A stretch of 64,000 bases of DNA from Sweltsa coloradensis (Eukaryota; Arthropoda; Insecta; Plecoptera; Chloroperlidae): contig JAMZAV010000355.1 of the NCBI GenBank assembly GCA_024449915.1, forward strand, positions 62,001-126,000, in the 5' to 3' direction. Of the stretch, positions 48,450-59,697 are shown piece by piece (positions within the stretch are counted from its first letter, which is position 1; the number at the start of each line of letters is the position of its first letter). A program made the position numbers and the translations under genes. The notes under the pieces are model-generated. The model did no database searches. It saw only the letters and a program-made list of their open reading frames with translations, and was not told where the DNA came from.

Positions 48450-48460
48450 TATGCCCCCCC

Positions 48461-48610
48461 CCATGCTTCCTCCCGTGTGGCCCATGGCTTCTTGACAGAA
48501 TATTGGCGTCAGTCTGTTATATTCTAGTGTCCTGCCTTCTCCGAACTGCCCCATGCCTCCTCCCGTGTGGCCCATGGCTTCTTGACAGAATATTGGCGTC
48601 AGTCTGTTAA
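48461..48610 (+). repeat. Tandem duplication, 90 bp unit
   Basis: CCATG(C/T)CTCCTCCCGTGTGG and CAGAATATTGGCGTCAGTCT occur at 48461 and again 90 bp later. The array runs into TAATAA. Confidence 0.85.
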
Positions 48611-49365
48611 TAATAAAAATAACAATAATTATATATTTTTATTGAAGCTTACATCAATTGATGACAAAATGAGCATACATTTAATCCCCTGAGCCAAATG
48701 GCTCATCAGTGGGTCACATAATTGTAAATGATGTAAATAAACCATATTACATTCGTAGCGTAAGGCTTATTAAAATGAAACCAAAATAAAAAAAAACATT
48801 CATACTTTGAAATGAAAAACGGTACTCTTACAAAAAGGATTGCACAAGAATTACTAAATATAAATTAATAATATCTTGACCTAGGGCCTACAACATAGAT
48901 TCTTTTTCAACCACATAAATATCTAGAAAATAGGACTTAAAGTGACTGAGCATGAAGGAAGGTTGTTCAGGTAGTGCGATTTTATTCTATTCTTTATTAA
49001 TGACATTTTGTCCAAGGATAAAATTTCAGCCGGAAATGAATTAAAAACTTTAGGTTTTAAGATAATGTAAACAACGCTCACCATGTTTGTTTTCGGGCAT
49101 TGGAACAACGAATTTTCCTTTACTTACATGCCTCGTTCCCTTATTATGTAAATATGATTTTTAAGTTCATTATGAAAATAATATTTTAAAACCAACCGAT
49201 AATTAAACATGGCTTTTATCGGCAGTATCAAGCAATTAACATACACGTAACACTTTTAGGGCAAACTATTTTTAATAATGTATTTTGAATTTGTATCATC
49301 GTGTTCATTATATGCAAAGATGCGCTTCCCCATGAGAGCAACGCATACGACATAATAGATTATTA
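48611..49365 (-). pseudogene. CR1/Jockey-like LINE: RT C-terminus and 3' UTR
   Basis: On the minus strand IMSYALLSWGSASLHIMNTM (from ~49350), IQNTLLKIVCPKSVTC, then in another frame LPIKAMFNYRLVLKYYFHNE, a stop after IIRERGM, and SFPAEILSLDKMSLIKNRIK to the stop at 48923. The segment order equals that of the 42.5 kb LINE. At least one frameshift and one stop break it. The 3' UTR contains GACCCACTGATGAGCC then ATTTGGCTCAGGGG, and ends in AATAAAAATATATAATTATT. Confidence 0.75.
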
Positions 49366-49390
49366 TCATTTTTTTGGAATTAGTATTAAT

Positions 49391-49425
49391 AGTATTATTA
49401 TTATTATTTTTATTATTATTATTAA

Positions 49426-49479
<54 letters not shown>

Positions 49480-49480
49480 G
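49391..49480 (+). repeat. (ATT)n microsatellite
   Basis: A TTA array with a few interruptions, followed by ATGATGATG. Confidence 0.95.
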
Positions 49481-49529
49481 ATGATGTTTATGTTGTTGAA
49501 AACGAATCTGTGTGGTAGGTAAAGATATT

Positions 49530-49827
49530 ATTAATTTATAATTAGTGATTCTTGTATATTCTATTTTTGTATGTTTTTGTAAAGGGTTGTAGTATTTATG
49601 TTTTGTAATTGATTACCTATGTAAGCACCGTATATTCATTTAATAGTTTGAATGTTTTTTTTAAAATTTTTATTTCATTGTATTAGCCTGACGCTACGAA
49701 TGAGATGTAATAACATTAATAATTATGTAACCCACTGATGAGCCATTTGGCTTAGTGGGAGGAAATGTATGTGAATATTGTTCCAATTTAGTTTTTTGCT
49801 TCAATAAATTTAAAAAAAACAAAAAAA

Positions 49828-49828
<1 letters not shown>
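49530..49828 (+). mobile_element. LINE 3' UTR, plus strand
   Basis: GCCTGACGCTACGAATGAGA and TATGTAACCCACTGATGAGC are shared with the complement of 48690-48770, so this is another copy of that LINE's 3' UTR. The hairpin CCCACT..AGCCATTTGGCTTAGTGGG lies at 49731-49759. It ends TTCAATAAATTTAAAAAAAA and runs into (TTA)n, which looks like the natural tail. Confidence 0.65.
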
Positions 49829-49893
<65 letters not shown>

Positions 49894-49894
49894 T
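49829..49894 (+). repeat. (ATT)n microsatellite, probable LINE tail
   Basis: TTA array directly after the A-rich tail of the plus-strand LINE 3' UTR. Confidence 0.95.
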
Positions 49895-50035
49895 TATTGG
49901 ATGTATTTCATACAAACTCGGTCAAACCGGAGCTAACATGTTGTACGGACTTACGTCAAGTACTTCCATGTGTATCTATATTACATACCTACATTATTAC
50001 TTTGTCTTAACTCTAACTAAAATAAGTCATTTATG

Positions 50036-51796
50036 ATGATGTTTTCTTTCTGCTGTGTACGGTCGTGGCCGATTTCTCGTCGCCATCCTAGCATTGCTCT
50101 TCGACTATGGGAAACCACGAAAACCATGTCAGGATGGAAGCTGTCTCGGAATCTCGAAGTATCATTCTTAGTTTAGAAATTTACGAACTATTCTACACGT
50201 GTTGAGTATTACTGCCTTTTGAGTCTCGATGTAAACATTGGGTGGAAGATCTAGTTGTTTAATGCTTTCATGTAGCTTCTTTGGTATGATGCCATTAGCC
50301 GATAGCACGTATGGGATTGTATTTACCTTTTTCTGTTTCCACATCTTCTTGATCTCAATTGCAAGTTCACTATACTTGTAATTTTTTCTTCCATGTAGTC
50401 TCGACGTTATGACACATTGGGCAGCAACGTCCAATAAGGGTAGTTTCTTGTTTCTTCTTGTCAATTATAATTATATCCGGTCTGTTGTGATGTATAGTTT
50501 GGTCTGTTATAACTGTGCGGTCGTAATATAATTTGAAATCTTTGCTATCTAGTACTTTCTCCGGTTTGTATTTGTAGTAAGGTGTGTGTGTATCAATGGG
50601 TTGTACTTGATTGCTAGTTTTTGGTGAATAATGTTAGCTACTTGGTTATGTCTGTAGAGGTAATCCGTTTGACATAGTGACTGGCACCCGGATATGATGT
50701 GTTCGATTGTTTCACCCCTTACACTACATTTTCTACATTGATCGTTTACTGTCGCATCTTGTATAATGTATTTTTTATAATTTTTCGTTGCAATCACTCT
50801 GTCTTGAATAGCCAGCATAAAACCTTCTGTTTCTCCAAATAGTTCCCCGTTGTTTAACCACCTATTTGATGCTTTAATATCTACGTGACCTTTATGTAGT
50901 TCATCATAATGTCTCTTGTGTAGGGTCTTTTCTGAGAGACGTAACTCTTTTGAAGCGTCAGTTATGAGTTTCCCTTGTAGATTGACATTTTCGTTTGCTA
51001 GATTGAGTGGAGTTAATGATTTGTCAGCTAGCACCACAGCCCTATGCAGTGTTGATTGGTTGCTCTTTGTAAAAAAATATTTTCTTAAAATGTCTAGTTG
51101 TTTATAATATAAGTTGTTCAGATCAATTAGGCCTCGTCCTCCTTGTTCTCTTGGAAGTGTCAATCTCTCTATTGCTGATTTAGGATGATGGCATGATGCA
51201 TTCTGTGTTTAGTAAGTGTAGTACGAGTTAATATTTCCAGCGCGTGGATGTCTGTCTGCGTTCATTTAATGATTCCGAATGAATATGTCAGTACTGGTAT
51301 AGAATATGTATTTATTGCTGTGATCTTGCTTTTACCGTTTAGTTGCGTCTTGAGGATAGATTATAGTCGCTTCTTGTATGTTTCCATCAATTTTTCTTTC
51401 ATTACTTTATGTTCAATTCTGGCAGCTTGTGAGAATCCTAAATATTTGTATACTTCGTTATCATCCATTACTCCAATCCTATTTCCATCATCTAGCTGGA
51501 ACTCTTCTGCCTGCGTAACCTTACCCTTTTCGATATGTAGCGTCTTACACTTGTCTACTCCAAACTCCATGCAGATATCTTTACTAAATTCAAATGTAGT
51601 ATTGATTAAACTGTTTAGTTGAACAAAATTTGATGCATATAACTTTAGATCATCCATGAAGAATAGGTGAGAAATAGTGTGACATACCATATTACTGTCC
51701 TTAATTTTAAATCCGTATGTTGATTCGTTAAGCATATGCGACAGTGGGTTTAATGACAGACAAAACCATAATGCGCTAAATGAGTCACCTTGGTCC

Positions 51797-51797
<1 letters not shown>
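50036..51797 (-). pseudogene. LINE with restriction-like endonuclease (R2/R4/Hero group), degraded
   Basis: Read on the minus strand: QGDSFSALWFCLSLNPLSHM (51790), the catalytic FMDD (51649-51660) in ISHLFFMDDLKLYASN, and FGVDKCKTLHIEKGK. After stops in 51164-51360 come TYSIPVLTYSFG and LPREQGGRGLIDLNN, then a CCHC finger CRKC..HIISGC (about 50684-50738). Last is the restriction-like endonuclease: NRPDIIIID (50462-50488), DVAAQ, KNYKYSELAIEIKKMW, ending near 50168. RT, then zinc finger, then C-terminal PD-type nuclease is the order of R2/R4/Hero elements, unlike the other LINEs here. At least two stops and frameshifts disable it. The 5' half is missing at the (TTA)n array. Confidence 0.8.
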
Positions 51798-51942
<145 letters not shown>

Positions 51943-52790
51943 ATTAATGCAATATTAACTAATCTTAGCATATCATCAGACAAGACTGGTTTTAGTTTAT
52001 ACAATTGATATGCACACGATCGGAGTTTGGAACAATTAATGTAATGCACGTGTGGCTCCCACGAAAACTCACGATTAATGAAAACACCCAAATACATATG
52101 GTATGCCACATATTCAATTTGTTGTACGCATTCACTGGCGGTGTCGGTTCTGTAGTTCAGATTATGTATACACTTTTCCCCATGAAATCATAATTTAACG
52201 TCATCATTTCTATTAGAATTGAAAGGCATGCATATGTGAACAATTTTGGTTTTTTCAACGTTCATTACTTGTTCCCGATCATGAGTCCAGCATTGAAGAT
52301 TCCTAAAATCAGTGTTCATACTTGCGCGACGCTTGCGACACTTAAGTGCCTATGTATTGCTAGTAGTACAAGGTCTTCAGCATACATAATTAGTAAACAA
52401 TTAACTAGATACTTATTAATTACGTTCCCATATATAATATTAAATTACGGTCCCAATATAGATCCTTGTGGTACACCAGTAATGACAATTTTTGTTTTAC
52501 TATAAGTGTTCCCTAAATTTACCATATACGTTCTATTTTCTAGGTAACTGCGGAACCATTCTAGAACAGCTGTACCTCGTATGCCAATGACCTCTAAGCA
52601 TTTCAAAAGTTTATTTTGATTTATGGTGTCAAATGCTTTGGAAAAGTCGACAAAATGCAAATTGCTATTTAAGCTGTTATTAATTAAATCAGAAAATTTT
52701 AGTAACAAATCTTGGGTACATTTTTCTTTTTGAAATCCATGCTGAACTACACTAATTATTCCAAATTTGAATAAAGCTAGGCGGATTAGC
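51943..52790 (-). pseudogene. LINE fragment: RT palm to thumb (CR1/Jockey-like)
   Basis: On the minus strand from 52790: VQHGFQKEKCTQDLLLKFSD, LHFVDFSKAFDTINQNKLLK (palm motif A), LEWFRSYLENRTY, GVPQGSILGP (motif B), then a stop where LL is expected, INKYLVNCLLIMYAEDLVLL (motif C as YAED rather than YADD), KTKIVHICMP, YLGVFINREFSWEPHVHYIN and CAYQLYKLKPVLSDDMLRLV, cut at the (TTA)n array. The substituted catalytic Asp and several stops make it inactive. Confidence 0.85.
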
Positions 52791-52814
52791 CTAACAATTA
52801 GGGGATTTGTGGTA

Positions 52815-53415
52815 GAGCCGTGAATTTTGGATTGTATACTAAGAACAATATTATAAGAAAATTGTCTCGAGGTGCCATGAAAAAATCTGACCGGTTAAGG
52901 GGGTGGAAGGGGGTGAAAAGGCATTTTCCAAATATTAAAAATTCAAACTAAATTAGATCCTAAGATTACAAATTTTATATATATTGTAGCTAAAAGTCCA
53001 AATTTTAATAAATATATATATATATATATATCACCATATAGGCCTATGTATATCTAACCAGATTTTGCACCCTTTGTCCTTTTTTCACAAATTTACTAAC
53101 TGTGCTGAGAGGATTTTCCTACCAGTCATGGGTTAAGTGATAGGGCCGTGAATTTTGTCTAAAACACTCAGAAGAATGATCTCAAAAAATTGGCCCGAGG
53201 AGCCCTTAAAAAAAGTTGCTTGCTAATAGGAGAAAGGGGGGGGGGGTTGTACTAAAAGGGGTTGATAAAACTAAAATAAAGAAATCCATAGAACGTCATA
53301 TTTGTATGTATTGTAGATTAAGGTCTAAAATTTTATTTAAAAATTAAAATTTCACCATTTATGTAAATCTGATCAGATTAGGCGCCCTTTATCCCATTTT
53401 CATAAATGTTCTCCA
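52815..53415 (+). repeat. Tandem duplication, ~325 bp unit
   Basis: AGAGCCGTGAATTTTG (52815) and AGGGCCGTGAATTTTG (53143), TCTCGAGGTGCC and GCCCGAGGAGCC, and TCTAACCAGATTTTGCACCC (53053) and TCTGATCAGATTAGGCGCCC (53368) mark two diverged units. Confidence 0.7.
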
Positions 53416-53712
53416 ATATTACGAAAGTGTATCGTGTGACCACTCTTTGAGTCACAAATTATCCTAATATTACGAATTAGGATGAAAATATTTTTTTTTC
53501 ATGCTTTGGGTACATTTTTACTCAATGGACTTTGATCCCATTTTCACAAATTTACTCAATTTTAACGAAAGTGTATCGTGTGACACCTCGTTTTGTTCAA
53601 AATTTTGCCTATCATAAGAAATAGGACGATAAAAGGTTTTTTAACACCTTGGGTACATTTTTCATTCAATGTACTTTGACCCCATTTTCAAAAGTTTACT
53701 TAATATTAACGT
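53395..53712 (+). repeat. Tandem repeat, ~145 bp unit, 2.2 copies
   Basis: CATTTTCA(T/C)AAAT followed by ACGAAAGTGTATCGTGTGAC occurs at 53396 and 53540, and CATTTTCAAAAGTTTACTTA at 53683. Confidence 0.75.
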
Positions 53713-53718
53713 CCATGT

Positions 53719-54270
53719 CATATTCCCGCACATTCTGTGAATGTCCATGGAATTATATATGATTTATAATTTCATGTCCATCGGTCGTGTTGTTACCTAC
53801 AATTTGCCTACAATATAATGCACGTATTTGTATACCTATGGATGTCGTACGAATGTACCAAGGATATTCACGAAATGCATTTATGAATCGTGGATATAGT
53901 CGTATATTGTTCGTACATTGAAGGATATCCAGAATGATGTACATAGTAGGTCTGCGGGACTTACCACGCACATCAAATAAACACCAATGATATATTCCCG
54001 TACATCCACTCTACATCCTGTGGATGTGCATAGAATTTTTATTTTTCAATTATATATCCCTCGATTGTTGTAGATACCAACAATGTACGTTCAATGTAAT
54101 ATGTATATCTATATACCTGTGGATGTTATATGAATGTGCCAAGGATATTCAAGAATTGCACATACGAATCGTGGGTATTGATGGTACATTCAGAGAATAT
54201 CTTAGAATATACCTGGGAGGTCCACAGTACATGAATATCGTGGCATTTGCTCATTCACCGGATATGCCAT
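53719..54270 (+). repeat. Tandem duplication, ~273 bp unit, rich in GGATAT motifs
   Basis: ATATTCCCG at 53719 and 53992, TATACC(T/C)(A/G)TGGATGT in each unit, GTACCAAGGATATTCACG and GTGCCAAGGATATTCAAG. A further tail to ~54345 has ATGGATATCCATAGCATATT. Confidence 0.75.
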
Positions 54271-54689
54271 TATCATAAAATGCTGTATATAGTATATCAC
54301 TGGAATATACACATTTAATTCATGGATATCCATAGCATATTCGTGGGATATGTGTGTGCTGTGTGGGGTCATGTTATAACTGCACTTGGACTCTGGTAAA
54401 ATATGTTTTACAGCAACTATCTACGATCTAAAAACTAAAAAATGAACGTGAAGAGGCTCATTACAGTGTTGTTCAATCTTATTTTGTATAATGACGAAGC
54501 ATACAGGCAAACATATTCATTTTACCAAGGTGACTGTCGAATTGTATAAGTGTATGTTTATATTTACAACGGATATTAATATTATTAGTGAACCTGTAGG
54601 CATATACCACATCATTCACATCTTGCACTGAACAAATATTATGATTCTTGACTATCGAGATCACACCGCAGTTGGAGTTGCGCAATTAT

Positions 54690-54907
54690 TGCTCATTAGC
54701 ACAAAACTTCCCCTACAGCAGGACGATGACGTCTCACGCTCTCGCATTTGAATGCTAGAGATTCGAGAACGAGTTCCAATACAGAGGATTGAGGTACTCC
54801 CTGTTCTTTGCCGTGATAACCTTTCACAGATTGGTCAATGAATGCTTTTGCAGCTGTCGTGAATTCTATAATGTGAGCCTTAAAACTTCCGTTGACTATA
54901 TGTTTGA
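54690..54907 (-). pseudogene. Short LINE RT fragment (motif B)
   Basis: On the minus strand IEFTTAAKAFIDQSVKGYHG then KEQGVPQSSVLELVLESLAF corresponds to the RT segment ..GVPQGSVLGPLLF.., with G to S and G to E changes in catalytic motif B. The flanks are unrecognisable. An inactive relic. Confidence 0.5.
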
Positions 54908-56201
54908 CAGAAAAATTACCACCATCTCAAATTGAATAGGGCAACATGTTACATCACAGCAAGTTTTCTCATTCAATTGGGCAGTGTTAGTTGTAGTACC
55001 TCATGCCATGCCGTCAATTTACGTTTGCTAAATTGCAGTTCATATTATAATGATCGAGAGCGAGTACACGCCCCCCCTCCCCTCCATTTAGGTCCCGCTC
55101 AAGTTGTCTCATTTAAATTTAACCCCCTCGATTAGGCCAAGTGACGAACATTCAGTTTATATCCCGCAGTTCGTCAGGAAATGAAAAAAAAAATTCAACA
55201 TCTGCAATTCAAATAAACTCTCTTCAAAAATAATTTCCGTTCCGTTTAAGAGTTAATTAATCGACTGGCGATGAAGACATGGCGGGGTTTCCGATTGTAT
55301 AGCAAGAATGACAAATGCATATTGCAAATGAGCGAATGCTGTTTCTTTAAAAGTGTGTTCGACCTTAGATTGGTAACCGCCGTCACTAAAGAGACAGGTT
55401 TTGTGCTGCGTAACGTCAGACCATGGAGCTTTATAATATAATCTAAATATATCTTTTATTGAAGCTGGTCAATTGCCATTTGATTACCACAGAGATAAAG
55501 AGTAGTACTATTCCGTAAAAGTGCATGCTTATAGAAAGGTATACAATAGCAAATATAGCGACAATAATATGAAACTCATGGTTATGAACATTGTTGTAAC
55601 GATGATGCAAAATGATGATGGAATGGCTTGGAACAGTTAAACCATGCAATCTTGACATCTGAGGTTTAGGCAACACAAATGCACGTGCTAAGGTGTTGAT
55701 GGTTGCAGCTAACGGTTTGTAACGTCAATACCAAATTGTGTTTGAATGTAAATAAAGATTTATATTGATTTCCACACTTAGTTGCAAAGAATAAGCCTTA
55801 AAAATCATTGCGAGCAGAGTAACACCAGAAAGTAAAAAAAAAAAACGAATAATCATAGAAATTTAATTCAGGATATTCCCTTTACACCGTTTAGCTAACT
55901 AACTATTAACATGCGCGTTCACATTGATTTAAACGCTCAGATCCAGGATCAAAATTTAAGTAAAACAATTTTTTCCTTTGAAATAAATTCCTTATTGAGT
56001 AAATTAAGGAGATTTCATGATTTATTTATTCAAAATCGATTATTAATTAATGAATATGCGTACTAGTAAAACCAATCTCCGGAAAGCGGGCAAGTAGCAA
56101 CATATGTCATTCAATTCAGAAAACCCCAAGGAAGAATAGTTCACTTATTGCTTATGATCTAGATTCTAGATTCTGCGTTTTGGCGTCGCAACGCTTTAAA
56201 G
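54908..56201. other. No recognisable gene; upstream region of the candidate first exon
   Basis: AT-rich. TTCTGCGTTTTGGCGTCGCA lies 20-40 bp before the ATG at 56202. No TATA box is seen close by. Confidence 0.4.
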
Positions 56202-56246
56202 ATGGCCGACGTCGTTTTTTATGCACGCGCATCGGATGAAGAAAAG
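56202..56246 (+). CDS. Candidate first coding exon of an unidentified gene
   Basis: ATGGCC in good context (TAAAGATGGCC) opens MADVVFYARASDEEK, 15 codons, followed directly by a consensus donor AAG|GTATGT. The surrounding AAGATGGCCGAC resembles the TISU element found at start codons of genes with very short 5' UTRs. I do not recognise the protein. The exon ends in phase 0. Confidence 0.45.
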
Positions 56247-56574
56247 GTATGTATCTACACATCTGTTTGTACGATTTGTCTGAAATTAATTTTATTCTCT
56301 TCACAATCAAATTTTCAGTGTGTCTGTATAAAATAAACTTTATATTCAATTTATTATATATGTGTTTAAATACAATATATACATCAAAATCATATTTTTT
56401 TTCACTTTGTAGTCTTTGCGATTGGTACCAGAGGTATAAATTCACAGAATATTTTTTTTAATGTACATTATAAATTCTTTAATATGTTGTTAACATGGAT
56501 ATTTTGAAATTTAATTCCAAAAATTATTATATATATATTTTTTTAAATTTGAATAATATGTTGTGGCACTCTAG

Positions 56575-56667
56575 GATCCGCCTAGCTGCGTTGGCGCGTG
56601 CCAACCTATGGGTAAATTACTCACTTGGGCTAGACTATTGGACATTTCTTCACAAAAACAAAATTAA
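56575..56667 (+). CDS. Candidate second exon (terminal) of the 56.2 kb gene
   Basis: After a T-rich tract and GGCACTCTAG, the phase-0 frame reads DPPSCVGACQPMGKLLTWAR to a TAA at 56665-56667. AATAAA signals are at 56673 and 56697. Joined to the 56202 exon it would give a protein of only 45 residues. Alternatively this segment is intronic or is spliced onward at GG|GTAAAT (GT at 56612). Confidence 0.25.
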   Translation, partial: DPPSCVGACQPMGKLLTWARLLDISSQKQN

Positions 56668-57019
56668 ATACAAATAAATATTATATTATATATTTTAATA
56701 AAAGCCAATATATATTATATATATATATATATAAAATATATATATTATATAATTATTTTAAGATTTTAGGCTGGTTGGTATCAACTCTCTAGGTTTGTTT
56801 GACGTATAATATAACTTTAAAAAAATATATATTTCCGTTTGGATCAAGGCCATGTACTATGCACCATGATACAACAGAAAGACTCGTATTGTTATGGGGT
56901 GAATCACACTCAGTATATTTTATTATCTCTTAGAACAATTAAACTATAGAACATTATTTCAGAAAATTATTTTCCATTAAACTCGTAGTGGGGACAAAGA
57001 TGAGTTGAAATAACGCTGC

Positions 57020-57742
57020 AAACGCTTTTTCAGGCGCGTTGCAGGATGAGCGGAATTTTTTTAAGCGAAAAAAGCGTAAAATTGCGATTTTCATGAGTAA
57101 TTATTTTTCGATTGCGCTCAAATTTCACGCCAATATATTAATTCATAAAATAAAGGTTCCGTAAAAAAAAATCATTACAATCGCATAAAGCATGTAGGTG
57201 TTTTAAGTCGAAAAAACAAACAAAAAAACAACGTAAAATTGCGACTTTTATGAGAGATTTTTTTTCAATTCCGCTCAAATTTCACACCAATGTATTAATT
57301 TATAAAATTAAGGTTCTGTGGAAAAATCATTACAATCGGATAAAGCATGTAGATGTTTTAAAAATAGATTTTTTGTTTGTAAAATTGCGATTTTCACAAG
57401 AAATAATTTTTTGATTGCGCTCAAATTTCACACGAATATATAAATATATAAAATTAAGGTTCTGTAAAAATTCATCCCAATCGGATAAAGCATGTAGGTG
57501 TTATAAGTCGAAGAAAGGTTTTCAAAATTGAAAAGAAATCGTAAAATTGCGATTTTCACGAGAAATAATTTTTCGATTACGCTAAAAAAATCGAAGGCCT
57601 CCAGAAAATTTCATCGCAATTGGAGTATCGGTTTAGCCGGAACTTTGTAAACAAACAAAAAAGCCAAAAATACAAATAAAAAAACATTCTGGATTTTTTT
57701 CTCCATTGTAGTGAAATGGAATCTTCGCTTTGCTCATCCAAA
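57020..57742 (-). mobile_element. Helitron-like element, family A, 3' end truncated
   Basis: On the minus strand it starts TTGGATGAGCAAAGCGAAGA at 57742 and TTCCATTTCACTACAATGG. It contains the CCTACATGCTTTATCCGATT block several times and ends CGCTCATCCTGC then AACGCGCCTG..AGCGTT with no CTAG. Confidence 0.6.
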
Positions 57743-58030
57743 AAATCATATCTCAAATTGAAGTATTGCACCTAGAACCTTCATTCTCTTTTTGACCCAA
57801 AATTTGCATATAATGACCAAAAGGAAGCTATTGCCCCATCAAAAATCTTCATTTTTATCCTCTTTCATTCAACCATTCTCCTCTGACTTTCAAAATATCA
57901 GAATAGCACATGGGTACAGCACCCATATACAAACCTTGGGCAGGCGTCACGCTTTTAAGATCTATAATGTTTTAAATATGTGTGAAGTGTAATTGGATTA
58001 TAGTGCTTCGCAACTAAAGGATGAGTCACA
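57743..58030. other. No recognisable gene
   Basis: Short non-coding spacer between two Helitron-like copies. Confidence 0.4.
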
Positions 58031-58717
58031 TTATTGAGCGAGCGTAGCGAGCGTCTCCACTTGACTCTTATGGCTCGAATGTCTGTTTTTTTTTCTGTTA
58101 CTGCTTCGATACAGGTCGCACCGTTTCTCTGATTGACCTGAAATTTTGCACACATGTACATACCACCTAGGCGGGTTGCTGTAGTTTTTGAACAAAATCC
58201 GATCGTTGGTTATAAAAAATAAAAAATAAAATAAAAAAATAAAAAAATAAAATTGTACTAATCGTTATGAAATTTTGCAGGGTCAATAAGTACATTCTCT
58301 CCTATTTTCCAAATTTTCAGCTTAATCAGTCAAGACCTTAAAGACTTATGACGTCAACCTCCATTTGAATAACATCACAAAACTGAACAAATGAAAAGAC
58401 AAGTGGCAATCCAGTGCGCACTAGGGCTCACTAGTGCGACCTGAATGCGGCTAGTGGAAAACACCATTATTGGTAATCATAATTCGAAAAATGATGTTAA
58501 AAAATGAAGGAGGCAGTGAAGATACAAAGATACACTTAAGAAGGCATGACGTGAATTAGTACAATGCAAAGATGTTGGAATAGTATATAGTGTACAATGT
58601 CAATATCCAGTAGTTAGGTTTACACTGTGTGGTGGGCCTTATGGGAATGTCGTACTCGGGTCATGTTGCACATACCGGTGCTCGCTCAACAACGCGTCCA
58701 ACTGAGCGTTTTCCTAG
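58031..58717 (+). mobile_element. Helitron-like element, family C, full length
   Basis: The 5' end is ATTATTGAGCGAGCGTAGCG then AGCGTCTCCACTTGAC. The 3' end is GTGCTCGCTCAAC, the hairpin AACGCGTCCAACTGAGCGTT and TTCCTAG|T (58714-58717). No ORF. Confidence 0.65.
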
Positions 58718-59298
58718 TAATTGAATAACTTGTTTTGAAAAGGGTGTATGATCACTGTTTTGACGAAGATGAGTTGGCATCAAATTCTTGGCTATTTTAC
58801 CTAGACGGAATAAGTCGGATGCACCGTAGACTCGATAGAGGGGGGTGGTGCGGGTCCCTTACCCGAGTGGCTTTGAAAAGGGGATAAGTCGATTGACGTA
58901 TCCCCCTTTCGAAACGAACGAGCGCTGTCTGTAATTCAATTCTATTCGTTTTTTATTTAGCTCAAAGTTATGTTACGTGCAATTTCAACAGTAATAGTAT
59001 AATTCAATACAATTTAAATTTTTAATTTAGGCATAATTAAATAAAGTTACAAAATGCATACAAGATAATTCAATACAGTTACAAAATATATACATGTAAT
59101 ATTACAATCTTTATGTCCCTCATAGATAAAATTGAGTTTTACAAATTAAATACGTTGAAATGTTGAAAATACTATATTGTTCTTGTATATCACTAAATCT
59201 TATTTATTATATAATCGGTACATAGAATAAAAACTATCTTTTGAGTTGCAGATTTATTTACTTTGTCCACAATAATGCTAGTAATATTTTCTCTGGTA
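58718..59298. other. No recognisable gene
   Basis: Non-coding AT-rich spacer. An inverted pair ACTCGATAGAGGGGGG..CCCCCTTTCGA spans 58831-58913. Confidence 0.4.
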
Positions 59299-59697
59299 CT
59301 AGGAAAACGCCAAATTCATTGTCAGACAAGTGAGCGAGCCACGTGTTGAGTAACCGGTAACATTCCCTTTCATCCCCCTACCTAAGACTGCATCAAGCCA
59401 GCATGGGTCTATCATAAGACATCTCAGTTCAGTTCATGTCTTTTATTTCAGAAATTCAAATACATATTACAAATCATAGTATAAGCCCCAGACCAGGTGG
59501 CTCGTAGGACCCCTCCTACGATCCTCCTCCCCTCCATCACGATGAGGTTATTGTGAAAAGTGATGGTGACTGATGATTATACTAAACTCAAAACCCTTAT
59601 TTATACTTATATATCAATCAACTTAAAGGCAAATGTTCCAGGGTACTAAACACATGACTCGCTCACTCGTCTAGCAACGACTTTGGCGTTTTCCTAG
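59299..59697. mobile_element. Palindrome of two outward-facing Helitron-like 3' ends, interrupted by a LINE tail
   Basis: The left end CTAGGAAAACGCCAAATTC and right end GACTTTGGCGTTTTCCTAG are both 3' termini, with complementary inner blocks (GTGAGCGAGCCACGTGTTGA, 59330; ACACATGACTCGCTCAC, 59650). At 59424-59580 a minus-strand LINE 3' UTR has been inserted. It has the hairpin CGTAGGA..TCCTACG (59503-59520), an AATAAA and a GAACT-type tail. Confidence 0.65.

Noticed and set aside
56249..56461. 70-codon frame overlapping the start of the proposed intron
   Set aside because: AT-rich with no family resemblance; it lies directly after a consensus splice donor.
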